A stretch of 64,000 nt of DNA. Origin: Actinoplanes sp. SE50/110 (GTDB lineage Bacteria; Actinomycetota; Actinomycetes; Mycobacteriales; Micromonosporaceae). Below are positions 1 through 8,295 of the stretch, piece by piece (position 1 is the stretch's first letter; each line of letters begins with the position of its first letter). Location: the NCBI RefSeq assembly GCF_900119315.1, contig NZ_LT827010.1, positions 6,668,494 to 6,732,493 of the forward strand, given 5' to 3'. A model generated the notes under the pieces. That model had not been told where the DNA came from. It worked only from the letters and a program-made list of their open reading frames with translations, and did not search any database. Made by a program: the position numbers and the translations under genes.

Positions 1-60
1 AAGCCGCCGCTGCGCCCGGCGCTGCGCCACTGCGACGCTCTCGAACCAGTCCCTGCCCAT
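1..60 (-). CDS. mftD: Pre-mycofactocin synthase MftD, N-terminal 20 codons only
   Basis: The reverse strand from position 60 reads ATG followed by MGRDWFESVAVAQRRAQRRL, open to the window edge. This closely resembles the start of the FMN-dependent alpha-hydroxyacid dehydrogenase-like protein MftD (LldD1 of M. tuberculosis begins MAEAWFETVAIAQQRAKRRL). A GGAGGGA ribosome site lies 8 nt upstream of the ATG. In the known pathway MftD oxidatively deaminates the premycofactocin intermediate. The neighbouring SDR has the sequence features of mycofactocin-coupled dehydrogenases, which supports the call. Only 20 residues are visible, so the identity rests on the N-terminal match plus context. Confidence 0.72.
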   Translation of the reverse strand, partial: MGRDWFESVAVAQRRAQRRL

Positions 61-124
61 TGATCGGTCCCTCCGTCTGGTCTTTCCGCCCGTCCCGGAT
101 CACAATAATGGCATCGAGTGCCAA

Positions 125-949
125 ATGGAAGCGGTGGAGATGAGAGTCGATTCCCTGGAGCCCGTCCGGCCGGTCGCGGTGATCACCGGAGCCGGCCGCG
201 GCATCGGCGCGGCGGTGGCCCGCGCCCTGGCCGCCGACTACGACCTGGTCCTCGGCGACGCGCCCGGTCCGGCCGCCGAGACCGGCCTGGGCTACCGGTT
301 GGCCACCCTCACCGAGCTGACCGCGGTGGCCGCGGACTGCCGGGCCGCCGGCGCCCGGGTGGCTGCCCGCCGCTGCGACGTGCGCGACCCCGGGCAGGTG
401 GCGGAACTGGTGGCGGCGGCCGGCGGCACCCCGGTCGCGGCGGTCGCGGTGGCCGGGGTGATCGCCGCCGACGGCCCGGCCTGGGAGCAGTCTCCCGCGG
501 ACCTCGACCGCGACCTCGCGGTCAACCTGCACGGGGTGGCCAACCTGGCCCGCGCCGCCATCCCCGGCATGCTGGGCGCCGCCGATCCGTCCCGATGCCG
601 GTTCGTCGCCGTCGTATCGTCCGCGGCCGAGCGCGGGCTGCCGCTGCTCGCCTCGTACGTGGCGGCCAAACACGCCGCGCTCGGCTACATCCGCGCCCTC
701 GCCGCGGACCTGGGCCCGTCCGGGATCACCGCCAACGCGGTCCTGCCCGGGAGCACCGGCACCGAGCTGCTGACCCGGACGGCCCGTGCCTACGGCCTGG
801 CCGGGGCCCAGGATTTCGCCCGGCACCAACGGCTGGGGCGGCTGCTCACCCCGGCCGAGGTGGCCGCCGCGGTCGCCTGGCTGTGCTCGGCGGCCGCCTC
901 GGCGACCACCGGCGCGGCCCTGGCCGTCGACGGCGGCTTCACGGGCTGA
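125..949 (+). CDS. Mycofactocin-coupled SDR family oxidoreductase
   Basis: This 274-residue short-chain dehydrogenase has an N-terminal Rossmann motif TGAGRGIG (about residues 21-28) and the catalytic Y178-x3-K182 pair preceded by the SSAAERG serine segment. Between beta-2 and the DVRD motif it carries an extra stretch (GYRLATLTELTAV) that typical SDRs lack. That insertion is the hallmark of the mycofactocin-dependent SDR subfamily, in which the nicotinamide is held and re-oxidised by mycofactocin. The gene is divergent from mftD with 64 bp between starts, so a shared regulatory region is likely. The start could also be ATG 140; neither start has a strong ribosome site. The substrate is unknown, probably an alcohol. 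Confidence 0.85.
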   Translation: MEAVEMRVDSLEPVRPVAVITGAGRGIGAAVARALAADYDLVLGDAPGPAAETGLGYRLATLTELTAVAADCRAAGARVAARRCDVRDPGQVAELVAAAGGTPVAAVAVAGVIAADGPAWEQSPADLDRDLAVNLHGVANLARAAIPGMLGAADPSRCRFVAVVSSAAERGLPLLASYVAAKHAALGYIRALAADLGPSGITANAVLPGSTGTELLTRTARAYGLAGAQDFARHQRLGRLLTPAEVAAAVAWLCSAAASATTGAALAVDGGFTG

Positions 950-959
950 CCCGGGGCGG

Positions 960-2501
960 TCAGGGGGTGGCGGCGGTCAGGGAGTCCCAGACCACCCGGT
1001 TGCGGCCGGCCTCCTTGGCCCCGTAGAGCGCCCGGTCGGCACGGCGCAGCAACTCCTCGGCCCGGGTCGACGGGGTCAGCTGCGCCACCCCGGCGCTGAA
1101 CGTCATCCGCAGCGGGCCGCACGCGGTGGGCACGGTGAGCCGGGTGCACCGCTCCCGCCATCCCTCGGCCAGCTCGGCGGCCTCCCGGACGCCGGTTCCG
1201 GGCAGCACGACCGCGAACTCCTCGCCGCCGTAGCGGGCCACCGTGCCGGCCGTGCCGACCGCCGCGGACAGCTCCCCGGCCAGCCGGGTCAGCACCTCGT
1301 CGCCGGCCGCGTGGCCGTAGTTGTCGTTGACCGCCTTGAAGTGGTCGACGTCGATCATCACGACCGACAGCGGATGGCCGCCGGCGACCGCCTCGCGGAT
1401 CCGGCCGTCCAGCACCGCGGTCAGGTGCCGCCGGTTGAACACCCCGGTCAGACCGTCCCGGACGGCCTGGTCGGTGAGTTCGGCCCGGAGCCGTTCCAGC
1501 TCGGTCACGTCGCGGACCACCACCACGGTGCCCGGTGAGTCGCCGCCCGGTTCACCCATCCGAACCACCCGCACGTCGTACACCCGGCCGCTGGCCGCGG
1601 TGACCGTCTGCTGGCCTTCGCCGTCGAACGTCGCCGCCAGCCGCGGCCCGGTGATCTCCTGCCAGCGGCGGCCCACCACGGCGCCGGCGGCCGCGGGGTT
1701 CAGCCCGGCGAGCAACTCGGCCGCGGCCGGGTTGACGTCCAGGAACCGGCCGTCCGGGTCCAGCACCATCACCGCGTCCTGCAACGCGGCGATGACCTGC
1801 TTGTACGCCACCGGGGTCCGCCGGGAGGTCACCCCGGCCCGTTCGGCCCACCACCACATCGAGGCGGTGATCAGGAACAGCACCGGGGTCAGATCGACCT
1901 GCTGCTCGCCCAGCCCGGCCACGACGCTCACCAGGTTGCCGGCCGCCGGGGCGAGCGCGCCGCCCAGGAAGATGACGAAGACCCGCCGATGCCCGCGGAC
2001 CGCCCGGCGCATCGCCCCGATCGCACGCGCGGCGCCGGTCGCCAGGATCGTGTAGCAGTACGCGGTATGTGCCCAGTACAGCGGGCCCGGGTGCGGAACG
2101 ACCCCACCGCCCGGATAATCGCTGATCGACCGGAAGAACGCGTGGTGCCACGGGTCGGTCACCACCACCGCGGTCAGCAGCACCGGGTGCACGAGCAGCA
2201 GCCGGAGCCGCCCTCTGAGCGCTTCCGGCGGGCCCCCGGTGAACACGGTGGTGTGCCAGAAGAACGCGGCGACCAGCGCCGCGACGCCCGGGAACATGGC
2301 ATAGGTGGCGGCGAGCCCCACCGCCCGGGACGTGGCGACGGCCGCCACCGCCTGGGCCAGCGACCAGAGCGCGGCGCTCGCCAGGATCACCCCCAGCGAG
2401 ATCGCCAGGGACGAGCGGTGCCGCCGGCGCCAGGACAGCGCCGAGTACGCCGCGGCGACCAGGCCCGCAGCGACGTACAGCGTGACCAGTGCGACGCGCA
2501 T
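960..2501 (-). CDS. Membrane 7TM-PAS-GGDEF diguanylate cyclase
   Basis: The product has 513 residues. Residues 1 to about 220 form seven hydrophobic segments resembling the 7TM sensor region found at the N terminus of histidine kinases. A PAS domain follows at about 235-345 (motif DPDGRFLDVNPAAAELL). The C-terminal GGDEF domain carries GGEEF at residues 425-429, an active-site variant known from working cyclases, so c-di-GMP synthesis is expected. The position five residues upstream, where an RxxD inhibitory site would sit, reads GTAG, so classical product inhibition is probably absent. The start is ATG 2501 with GGGAG upstream; longer readings upstream lack hydrophobic character. The gene faces the SDR tail to tail, with 10 bp between them. 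Confidence 0.9.
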   Translation of the reverse strand: MRVALVTLYVAAGLVAAAYSALSWRRRHRSSLAISLGVILASAALWSLAQAVAAVATSRAVGLAATYAMFPGVAALVAAFFWHTTVFTGGPPEALRGRLRLLLVHPVLLTAVVVTDPWHHAFFRSISDYPGGGVVPHPGPLYWAHTAYCYTILATGAARAIGAMRRAVRGHRRVFVIFLGGALAPAAGNLVSVVAGLGEQQVDLTPVLFLITASMWWWAERAGVTSRRTPVAYKQVIAALQDAVMVLDPDGRFLDVNPAAAELLAGLNPAAAGAVVGRRWQEITGPRLAATFDGEGQQTVTAASGRVYDVRVVRMGEPGGDSPGTVVVVRDVTELERLRAELTDQAVRDGLTGVFNRRHLTAVLDGRIREAVAGGHPLSVVMIDVDHFKAVNDNYGHAAGDEVLTRLAGELSAAVGTAGTVARYGGEEFAVVLPGTGVREAAELAEGWRERCTRLTVPTACGPLRMTFSAGVAQLTPSTRAEELLRRADRALYGAKEAGRNRVVWDSLTAATP

Positions 2502-2636
2502 CCGACACTCCCTTGCTCGTGATGTACATCGGTCCGATCCGCAAGGAGTTGATGTTTTACCCGGGTCTCGTGTTACGGTCCGCGCCGTCCGGGTCGGCAC
2601 TTGCGTCACCGGCGGGGGAACGACCGAACGGATCCG

Positions 2637-4262
2637 ATGACACTTCTCGACCACGTGCGGCGGCCGGCGGTACTCGCCGGGCTGCTCGCCGGTGTGCTGG
2701 GGCTGGTCTGGACGCTCTGGTTCGCACACGACGCCGGCGACCTGGCCGCCCAGTACGCCTGGACCTCGTTCGTCCGCGAGCATCCCTGGTCGGCGTACAA
2801 CATGTCCTGGTACGGCGGGATGCACCCGGCGTCGTACAGCGTGATCTCGCCGTATCTGATGGCTTGGCTGGGCGTCCGCACCACCGGGGTGCTCGCCTGC
2901 ACGGCCGGTGCCGCCCTGGGCGGCCTGGCCCTGACCCGGTTCGGCGTGCGCCGCCCGCTGCTGCCGTCGGTGTGGCTGGCGATCGCGGTCTGGGCCAACC
3001 TGGCCGCCGGCCGGGTCACCTACCTGCTCGGCATGGTGTTCGCCCTGATGGCCGCCCTGCTCGCCCCGCCGCGCAGCGGGCCGCGCCCGGACCGCCCGGT
3101 GCTGGCCGCGGCCCTCGGCGCGCTGGCCACCCTGTGCAGCCCGGTCGCCGGGCTGTTCATCGAGGTGCTGGCCGCGGCGCTGTTCCTGGTCGGCCGGCGG
3201 CGCCGGGCCTACCTGCTGGCGGCCGGCCCGCCGGTGGTGATCGCGGCCACCTCGTTGCTGTTCCCGTTCTCCGGGGTGCAGCCGTTCCCCTGGTACGCCG
3301 CGCTGGCCACGGTCGCCGCCGCGGTCGCGGTCGGCGTGCTCACCCCGCCGGCCTGGCGCACGGTCCGGGCCGGTGCCTGGGTGTACGCCGTCGGCGTGGC
3401 CCTGTGCTGGGCGCTGCCCACCCCGATCGGCAGCAACGTCGAACGGCTCGCGCTGCTGGTCGGCGCGCTGATCCTGTTCTGCGCGGCCCCGGCGCGCCGC
3501 ACCCGCCGCGCCACGGTGACCTATCTGGCGGCGGCCGCGCTCGCCGTCTGGACCATGGTGCAGCCGGTCAGTGACGTGATCCACACCTCCCGGGTGACCG
3601 ACCGGACCGCGGCCGACGCGCGCCCGCTGATCACCGAGCTGCTCCGGCTGGACGCCCAGCGCAGCCGGGTCGAGGTGGTGCCGCTGCGCACCCACTGGGA
3701 GGCGTCCGTGGTGGCGCCCTACATCGCCCTGGCCCGCGGCTGGAACCGGCAGGCCGACGTGGAACGCAACCCGTTGTTCTACGACGACACGCTGACCCCG
3801 GATTCGTACCGTGCCTGGCTGACCAACTGGAGCGTGGCGTACGTGGTGCTGCCCGCGATGGAACCGGACAGCTCGGGCATCGCCGAGGCGCAGATCATCA
3901 CGGCCGGGCAGCCCTGGCTGCCGCTGGTGTGGCAGGACGCCGACTGGCGGGTCTACCGGGTGGAGGGCGCCGATCCCCTGGTCTCGGCGCCCGCCACCGT
4001 CGTGTCGGCCGGGCCGGCCGCGCTCACCGTGCACATGCCCCAGGCCGGCAGCGCACTGGTCCGGGTGGCCTGGTCACCGTGGCTGGCGATCGACGGGGCC
4101 GCCGACGACTCGGTGCCGCGGGCCTGCCTGGCCCGCAGCGGGGAGTGGACCGAGCTGTCCGCGCCGACGGCCGGCACCTACACGATCGAGGCCCGGTACG
4201 CGTTGAGCAGGGGCACACCGTGCGGCATCACCCGGCACGACCCCGACACGCCGCCCCGCTGA
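2637..4262 (+). CDS. Uncharacterised multi-pass membrane protein with extracytoplasmic C-terminal domain
   Basis: The product has 541 residues from ATG 2637. About ten hydrophobic helices fill residues 10-330, and a soluble, probably extracytoplasmic, C-terminal part of about 200 residues follows. Loop motifs such as NMSWYGGMHPASYS after the first helix recall GT-C membrane glycosyltransferases and polymer-export proteins, where an acidic or aromatic first loop faces the outside. I do not recognise the family and assign no reaction. It is divergent from the cyclase gene with 135 bp between starts. The ribosome site is weak (GGGGGAA, rather far from the start). Confidence 0.6.
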   Translation: MTLLDHVRRPAVLAGLLAGVLGLVWTLWFAHDAGDLAAQYAWTSFVREHPWSAYNMSWYGGMHPASYSVISPYLMAWLGVRTTGVLACTAGAALGGLALTRFGVRRPLLPSVWLAIAVWANLAAGRVTYLLGMVFALMAALLAPPRSGPRPDRPVLAAALGALATLCSPVAGLFIEVLAAALFLVGRRRRAYLLAAGPPVVIAATSLLFPFSGVQPFPWYAALATVAAAVAVGVLTPPAWRTVRAGAWVYAVGVALCWALPTPIGSNVERLALLVGALILFCAAPARRTRRATVTYLAAAALAVWTMVQPVSDVIHTSRVTDRTAADARPLITELLRLDAQRSRVEVVPLRTHWEASVVAPYIALARGWNRQADVERNPLFYDDTLTPDSYRAWLTNWSVAYVVLPAMEPDSSGIAEAQIITAGQPWLPLVWQDADWRVYRVEGADPLVSAPATVVSAGPAALTVHMPQAGSALVRVAWSPWLAIDGAADDSVPRACLARSGEWTELSAPTAGTYTIEARYALSRGTPCGITRHDPDTPPR

Positions 4263-4268
4263 CCGACG

Positions 4269-4967
4269 TCACCAGACCCGGACCCGGCGCGGCCCCGCGG
4301 TGAGAGCGACGATCGGACCCGCCGCGTACCGCCGCTCCGGATCTTTGATGACGCCGGTCAGGTCGGTCGTGAGCATGGCGGGGCGGCCGTCGCGCTCCTC
4401 GAACTCGGCGTCGGCGAACCGGACCCGTTCCAGGTCCCGCCCACCCACCGGGACCGCCGCGGCCTCGTCGATCCCGGCCGGGAAGTCGGTCGCCAGGTGC
4501 ACCTCCTCGCCGTCCACCACCACCGTGGCGGTCCCCCACTCCAGGATCACCGGGTCGCGTTCGCCGGCGAACGGCCGGGCACCCGCGGCGTAGACGTTGC
4601 GCCGGGCGTACCCGGCCTGTTTCACGTCGCGGCCGGCAACCTCCTCGACGAACGGGTTGAAGTCGCCGAACAGCGTGTTCGGCACGGCCACCGTCCACAC
4701 CGTGCCGCCGTCCGGCTGCCAGCCGGTGATCCGCTCGGAGCCCTTGATGACGACGTGCTCGCTCTCGGCGGCCCGATAGGTGATCCGGCGGTTGTCGCTG
4801 AGCCCGCCGCGTCGCGGGGTCACCCACTCCCGGTACTCGCCGGCGTGCACCACCACGGTGTCGCCGGGGCGGGCCGGCGCCGCGGCCCGGTTGATGGTCC
4901 GCAACGGCCGCCGCGCCGACCCGTCGGTGTCGTCGGCTCCGGTGGTCGCCACGTGCAGCGATGTCAT
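4269..4967 (-). CDS. Shortened right-handed beta-helix protein (N and C ends joined, helix core missing)
   Basis: The product has 232 residues. The N-terminal 90 residues match the start of polysaccharide-active parallel beta-helix proteins (LHVATTGADDTDGS, PLRTINRAAAPARPGDTVVV, YREWV, then ITYRAAESEHVVIKGSE). Complete members are usually about 600-700 residues. Here FGDFNPFVEEV is followed almost at once by a segment resembling the C-terminal beta-domain (DGRPAML-TTDLTG and a PxRRVRVW end). The repeat-rich helix therefore appears to be deleted in frame. It is the last gene of the sugar ABC operon, 28 nt after the permease, with AGAAAGGG as ribosome site. The original role was probably intracellular or secreted breakdown of the imported oligosaccharide; present activity is doubtful. 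Confidence 0.6.
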   Translation of the reverse strand: MTSLHVATTGADDTDGSARRPLRTINRAAAPARPGDTVVVHAGEYREWVTPRRGGLSDNRRITYRAAESEHVVIKGSERITGWQPDGGTVWTVAVPNTLFGDFNPFVEEVAGRDVKQAGYARRNVYAAGARPFAGERDPVILEWGTATVVVDGEEVHLATDFPAGIDEAAAVPVGGRDLERVRFADAEFEERDGRPAMLTTDLTGVIKDPERRYAAGPIVALTAGPRRVRVW

Positions 4968-4995
4968 GTCGTCGGCCCTTTCTGTGGAGACCTGC

Positions 4996-5820
4996 TCATC
5001 CTTTGACGGCTCCGGTCAGGCCGCCGACGATGCGGCGTTCGAAGAGGCTGAAGAAGACCAGCGCGGGGATCATCGACAGCGACGTGAACGCGAGCACCTT
5101 CGCGGTGTCCACCGAATACTGCGACGCGAACGCCTGCACGCCCAGCGGCAGCGTGAAGCTGTCCTGGTCGTTCAGGATGAACAGCGGCAGCAGGTAGCTG
5201 TTCCAGCTGGTGATGAATGCCAGGATGCCGGTGGTGATCAGGCCCGGCACCGACAGCGGGAGCACCATCCGCCAGAAGAAGCCGAGCCGGCTGCACCGGT
5301 CGATCGCCGCCGCCTCCTCGATCTCCTTCGGGATCGCCTGCAGGAACGGCACCAGGATGATGATCGTGGTGGGCAGCCCGAAGGCGATCTGCGGCAGGAT
5401 CACCCCGGGCAGGGTGTTCACCAGGCCCAGGTTCTTCACCAGGATGTAGAGCGGCGTGATCGCCACCGTGGCCGGGAACATCAGGCCGGCCGCGAACAGC
5501 GCGTACATCGCGCCCCGCCCGCGGAACCGGTAGCGGGCCAGCACGTAGCTGGCCATCACCCCGAGCGTGACGACCCCGATCGTCGTCGCCACCGCGGTGA
5601 TCGCCGAGTTGCCCACCTGGCGCCAGAACGTGCTGCTCGCCAGCACGTCGGCGTAGTTGGTGAACACCCACGGCCGGGGCAGGCCGGCCGGGTCGGTGAT
5701 GATCTGCGAGTTGGTCCGGAAGCCCCCGATGACGATGTAGACGACCGGGCCGAGCATCAGACCGACCAGCAGCAGGGCGATCAGGTAGACCGCCGGGTTG
5801 CCGGCTGTTCTGCTCTTCAT
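4996..5820 (-). CDS. Carbohydrate ABC transporter permease, MalG type
   Basis: The product has 274 residues and six predicted membrane helices. The cytoplasmic EAA loop that docks on the ATPase reads EEAAAIDRCSRLGFFWRMV, followed by LPLSVPG, as in MalG-type sugar permeases (CUT1 family). It sits 2 nt downstream of the MalF-type permease and forms the second half of the channel. No ATP-binding subunit is encoded nearby, which is usual in actinomycetes, where one shared MsiK ATPase drives many CUT1 importers. Confidence 0.92.
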   Translation of the reverse strand: MKSRTAGNPAVYLIALLLVGLMLGPVVYIVIGGFRTNSQIITDPAGLPRPWVFTNYADVLASSTFWRQVGNSAITAVATTIGVVTLGVMASYVLARYRFRGRGAMYALFAAGLMFPATVAITPLYILVKNLGLVNTLPGVILPQIAFGLPTTIIILVPFLQAIPKEIEEAAAIDRCSRLGFFWRMVLPLSVPGLITTGILAFITSWNSYLLPLFILNDQDSFTLPLGVQAFASQYSVDTAKVLAFTSLSMIPALVFFSLFERRIVGGLTGAVKG

Positions 5821-5822
5821 GC

Positions 5823-6740
5823 CTACCGCCCTCCGGTGAGCGCGCCCTCGGTGTCGCGGCGCAGCACGAAACGCTGGTACACGAGCGCGATGATCATGGA
5901 GATGGCGAACAGCACGACCGCGACCGCGTTGCCGTAGCCGTAGTTCGCGGCGTTGCGCCCCTCGGTGACCATGTACGTCACCATGGTCGAGGTGCCGGCG
6001 GTCGACGCGACGTACTGCCCCCAGATGATGTAGACCAGGTCGAACAACTGCAGCGCACCGAGAATCGACAGGAACGCCCAGATTCGGACGGTCGGGCCGA
6101 GCAGCGGCAGGGTGATCCGCCGCTGGGTCTGCCAGAACGACGCCCCGTCCACCGCGGCCGCCTCACTGAGCTCCTCCGGGATGTTCTGCATGCCGGCCAG
6201 GAACAGGATCACCGCGAACCCGACGTACTTCCAGGTCAGGACCAGCATCAGGGTCCAGATGGCGAGCTTCGGGTCGGAGAGCCAGTCCGCGGCCAGCCCG
6301 CCCAGCCCGATCGAGCGCAGCACGCCGTTGACCGCGCCCTCGCTCTGCAGCAGCAGGCCCCACGCCGTGCCGACGATCACCTCGGCGATCACGTACGGCA
6401 CGAAGATCAGCACGCGCAGGATCGACCGGCCGCGCATCCGGCGGTTCAGCAGCATGGCCAGCCCGACCGCGATCGGGCCCTGCAGGACCAGGGACAGCAC
6501 CACGATCAGGCCGTTGTGCAGCAGCACGTCGTGGAACGCGCTGTCCTGCAGGATGGTGCGGTAGTTGTCCAGTCCGACGAAGTCGGTCGGAACCCCGAAC
6601 CCCTTCCAGCGGTAGAACCCGTAGTACCCGGCCATCAGCACCGGGAAGATCACGAAGGCGAGGAACACCAGGATCGCCGGGCCGGACAGGGCAGCGATCT
6701 CCAGCCGCTGCGCCCATCCGGCTCCCCGTCGTGCGGGCAC
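5823..6740 (-). CDS. Carbohydrate ABC transporter permease, MalF type
   Basis: The product has 305 residues and six transmembrane segments, with the EAA loop SEAAAVDGASFWQTQRRITL and then PLLGP. The short N-terminal cytoplasmic part and the lack of a large periplasmic loop are typical of Gram-positive CUT1 permeases. The gene begins 5 nt after the binding-protein gene and ends 2 nt before the MalG-type gene, so the three form one transcript. Confidence 0.92.
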   Translation of the reverse strand: MPARRGAGWAQRLEIAALSGPAILVFLAFVIFPVLMAGYYGFYRWKGFGVPTDFVGLDNYRTILQDSAFHDVLLHNGLIVVLSLVLQGPIAVGLAMLLNRRMRGRSILRVLIFVPYVIAEVIVGTAWGLLLQSEGAVNGVLRSIGLGGLAADWLSDPKLAIWTLMLVLTWKYVGFAVILFLAGMQNIPEELSEAAAVDGASFWQTQRRITLPLLGPTVRIWAFLSILGALQLFDLVYIIWGQYVASTAGTSTMVTYMVTEGRNAANYGYGNAVAVVLFAISMIIALVYQRFVLRRDTEGALTGGR

Positions 6741-6745
6741 GCGGC

Positions 6746-8026
6746 TCAGCCCTTCTTGGCCGCGTCGTTCACGGCCTTGATGATCCCGGCGACGTCACCC
6801 TTGCCGGCGAGCAGGTTGACGATGCTGACGTTGAGGGCGTTGCCGACGTTCTGGCCGTACAGGGTGTCCAGCCAGACCGACACGTACGGCGCCTTGTTGT
6901 AGGTGTCGAGCACCGCCTTGAGGTAGTCCTCGGTGACCGCGCCCTGGGCCGCCCTGTTCACCGGCAGCGCGTTGAAGCCCCGGTAGTACGCCTCCTGCAC
7001 GTCCTTGGTGAGCAGGTAGTTGAGAAAGTCGCTGCACTCCCTGGGTGCCTTGGCCGAGCACGAGTAGCCGTCCGTGCCGCCCATCACCGCGGCCGGGTCA
7101 CCCTGGCCGCCCGGCACCGACGGGAACGGGAAGAAGCCCAGGTCGGGCAGCGGCTTGGCATCCTTGGTGAGGGAGGCGATGGTGCCCGGGTCCCAGGCGC
7201 CCATCAGCTCCATGCCGGCCTTGTGGTTGGCGATCAGCCCGGCCGAGCTGCCCGCGCCCTGCTGCGCCGAGGTGGTCAGGAAGCCGTTGTTGAAGGGCTG
7301 GGTGGCGGCGAACGCCTGCAGATCCTGACCGGCTCTGGTCCAGCAGGGATCGTCGAAGGTCTTACTCTCGGCGGTCGCGTCCAGGGTCGCCTTGCTGCAG
7401 GAGCGCAGTGCGAAGAAGTAGAACCAGTGCGCGGCCGGCCAGGCGTCCTTGGCGCCGAGCGCGACCGGGGTGCCGTTCGCCTTCAGCTTGGTGACCGCGG
7501 CGTTGAACTCGTCCATCGTGGCCGGCGGGGCGGTGATCCCGGCCTTCTGGAACACGTCCTTGCTGTACCAGAGGCCGCCGGGCAGGATCGCGACCGGCAC
7601 GGCGTACGCCTTGCCGTCGATCTGCCCGGTCTTGAGCGCCGCCTCCGGGACCGCCTGCTTCGTCTCCGCCGAGATGTCCGCGGTGATGTCCTTGACCTGA
7701 CCGGCGTCCACCATCGCGGCCATCTTGCCGCCGCCGCGCTGCAGGAAGATGTCCGGCGCGGCGCCCGAGTTGAGGGCGGTCTGCAGCTTGCCGTCAAGGT
7801 CCTCGTTCTGCACGGCCTGGATCTTGATTGTGACGGTGGGGTGGGCGGCCTGGTAGTCGGCGGCCGCCTTCTCCCAGAACGCCCGGCCGGGGCCGGTGGT
7901 GGCGTTCTCCCAGAGCTCCATCGTGACGTTGCCACCGCTGGAGTCGTCACCGCCTCCGCAGGCGGCGAGGCCGAGTGTGCTCAGGGTCAGTGCGGCTACT
8001 ACGGCGAGAGTCCTGCGGGGTGTCAT
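6746..8026 (-). CDS. Sugar-binding lipoprotein of ABC transporter
   Basis: The product is a 426-residue extracellular solute-binding protein, family 1. The N terminus is a lipoprotein signal with lipobox LGLAAC (Cys at about residue 23) followed by a GGGDDSSGG spacer. The mature part has the expected pattern of this fold: MELWENATTG near the start, APDIFLQ, and GLWYSKDVF in the hinge region. It leads the operon with the two permeases and the beta-helix gene, so an oligosaccharide from plant cell wall is the likely ligand; the exact sugar cannot be read. A CGAAAGTTTCG palindrome 22 nt before the ATG probably controls the operon. Confidence 0.9.
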   Translation of the reverse strand: MTPRRTLAVVAALTLSTLGLAACGGGDDSSGGNVTMELWENATTGPGRAFWEKAAADYQAAHPTVTIKIQAVQNEDLDGKLQTALNSGAAPDIFLQRGGGKMAAMVDAGQVKDITADISAETKQAVPEAALKTGQIDGKAYAVPVAILPGGLWYSKDVFQKAGITAPPATMDEFNAAVTKLKANGTPVALGAKDAWPAAHWFYFFALRSCSKATLDATAESKTFDDPCWTRAGQDLQAFAATQPFNNGFLTTSAQQGAGSSAGLIANHKAGMELMGAWDPGTIASLTKDAKPLPDLGFFPFPSVPGGQGDPAAVMGGTDGYSCSAKAPRECSDFLNYLLTKDVQEAYYRGFNALPVNRAAQGAVTEDYLKAVLDTYNKAPYVSVWLDTLYGQNVGNALNVSIVNLLAGKGDVAGIIKAVNDAAKKG

Positions 8027-8047
8027 CGAAGAACCACCTCTCGGCAG

Positions 8048-8058
8048 CGAAAGTTTCG
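8048..8058. promoter_or_regulatory. LacI-family operator CGAAAGTTTCG in front of the sugar ABC operon
   Basis: The 11-bp sequence CGAAAGTTTCG (reverse CGAAACTTTCG) is an inverted repeat with a single central base. It lies 22 nt upstream of the binding-protein ATG. It matches the CGAAAnTTTCG type of operator described for xylan and xylobiose LacI regulators in actinomycetes. Binding here would block the promoter or early transcription. No LacI gene is in the window. Confidence 0.6.
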
Positions 8059-8212
8059 GAATGTTTCCGGAAGATGGCGCCCAAACTAGGGATCGCTCAT
8101 TTGGAATGTCAAGATGTTCATCAGAGCAAATCGATTTCTGCGCGTGATCGGACGTGGAGATCGCCGCTGTCGGTGCCGCGCGAGCGCGGGCCGGAAGTTG
8201 TGGGTTTTTGAC

Positions 8213-8223
8213 CGAAAGTTTTG
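8213..8223. promoter_or_regulatory. Possible second, imperfect CGAAA-TTTTG operator
   Basis: CGAAAGTTTTG differs by one base from the operator at 8048-8058 and lies 155 bp farther from the ABC operon, in the 269-bp divergent gap. It could be an upstream operator allowing looping, or a control site for the divergent gene at 8296. This is inference from similarity alone. Confidence 0.3.
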
Positions 8224-8295
8224 GGGATCCTCAAGTAGGCCCGGGGGCTACCGAATCCTGGGGGCGTCGATCACCGCCGCCCAGGGAGACCCCGC

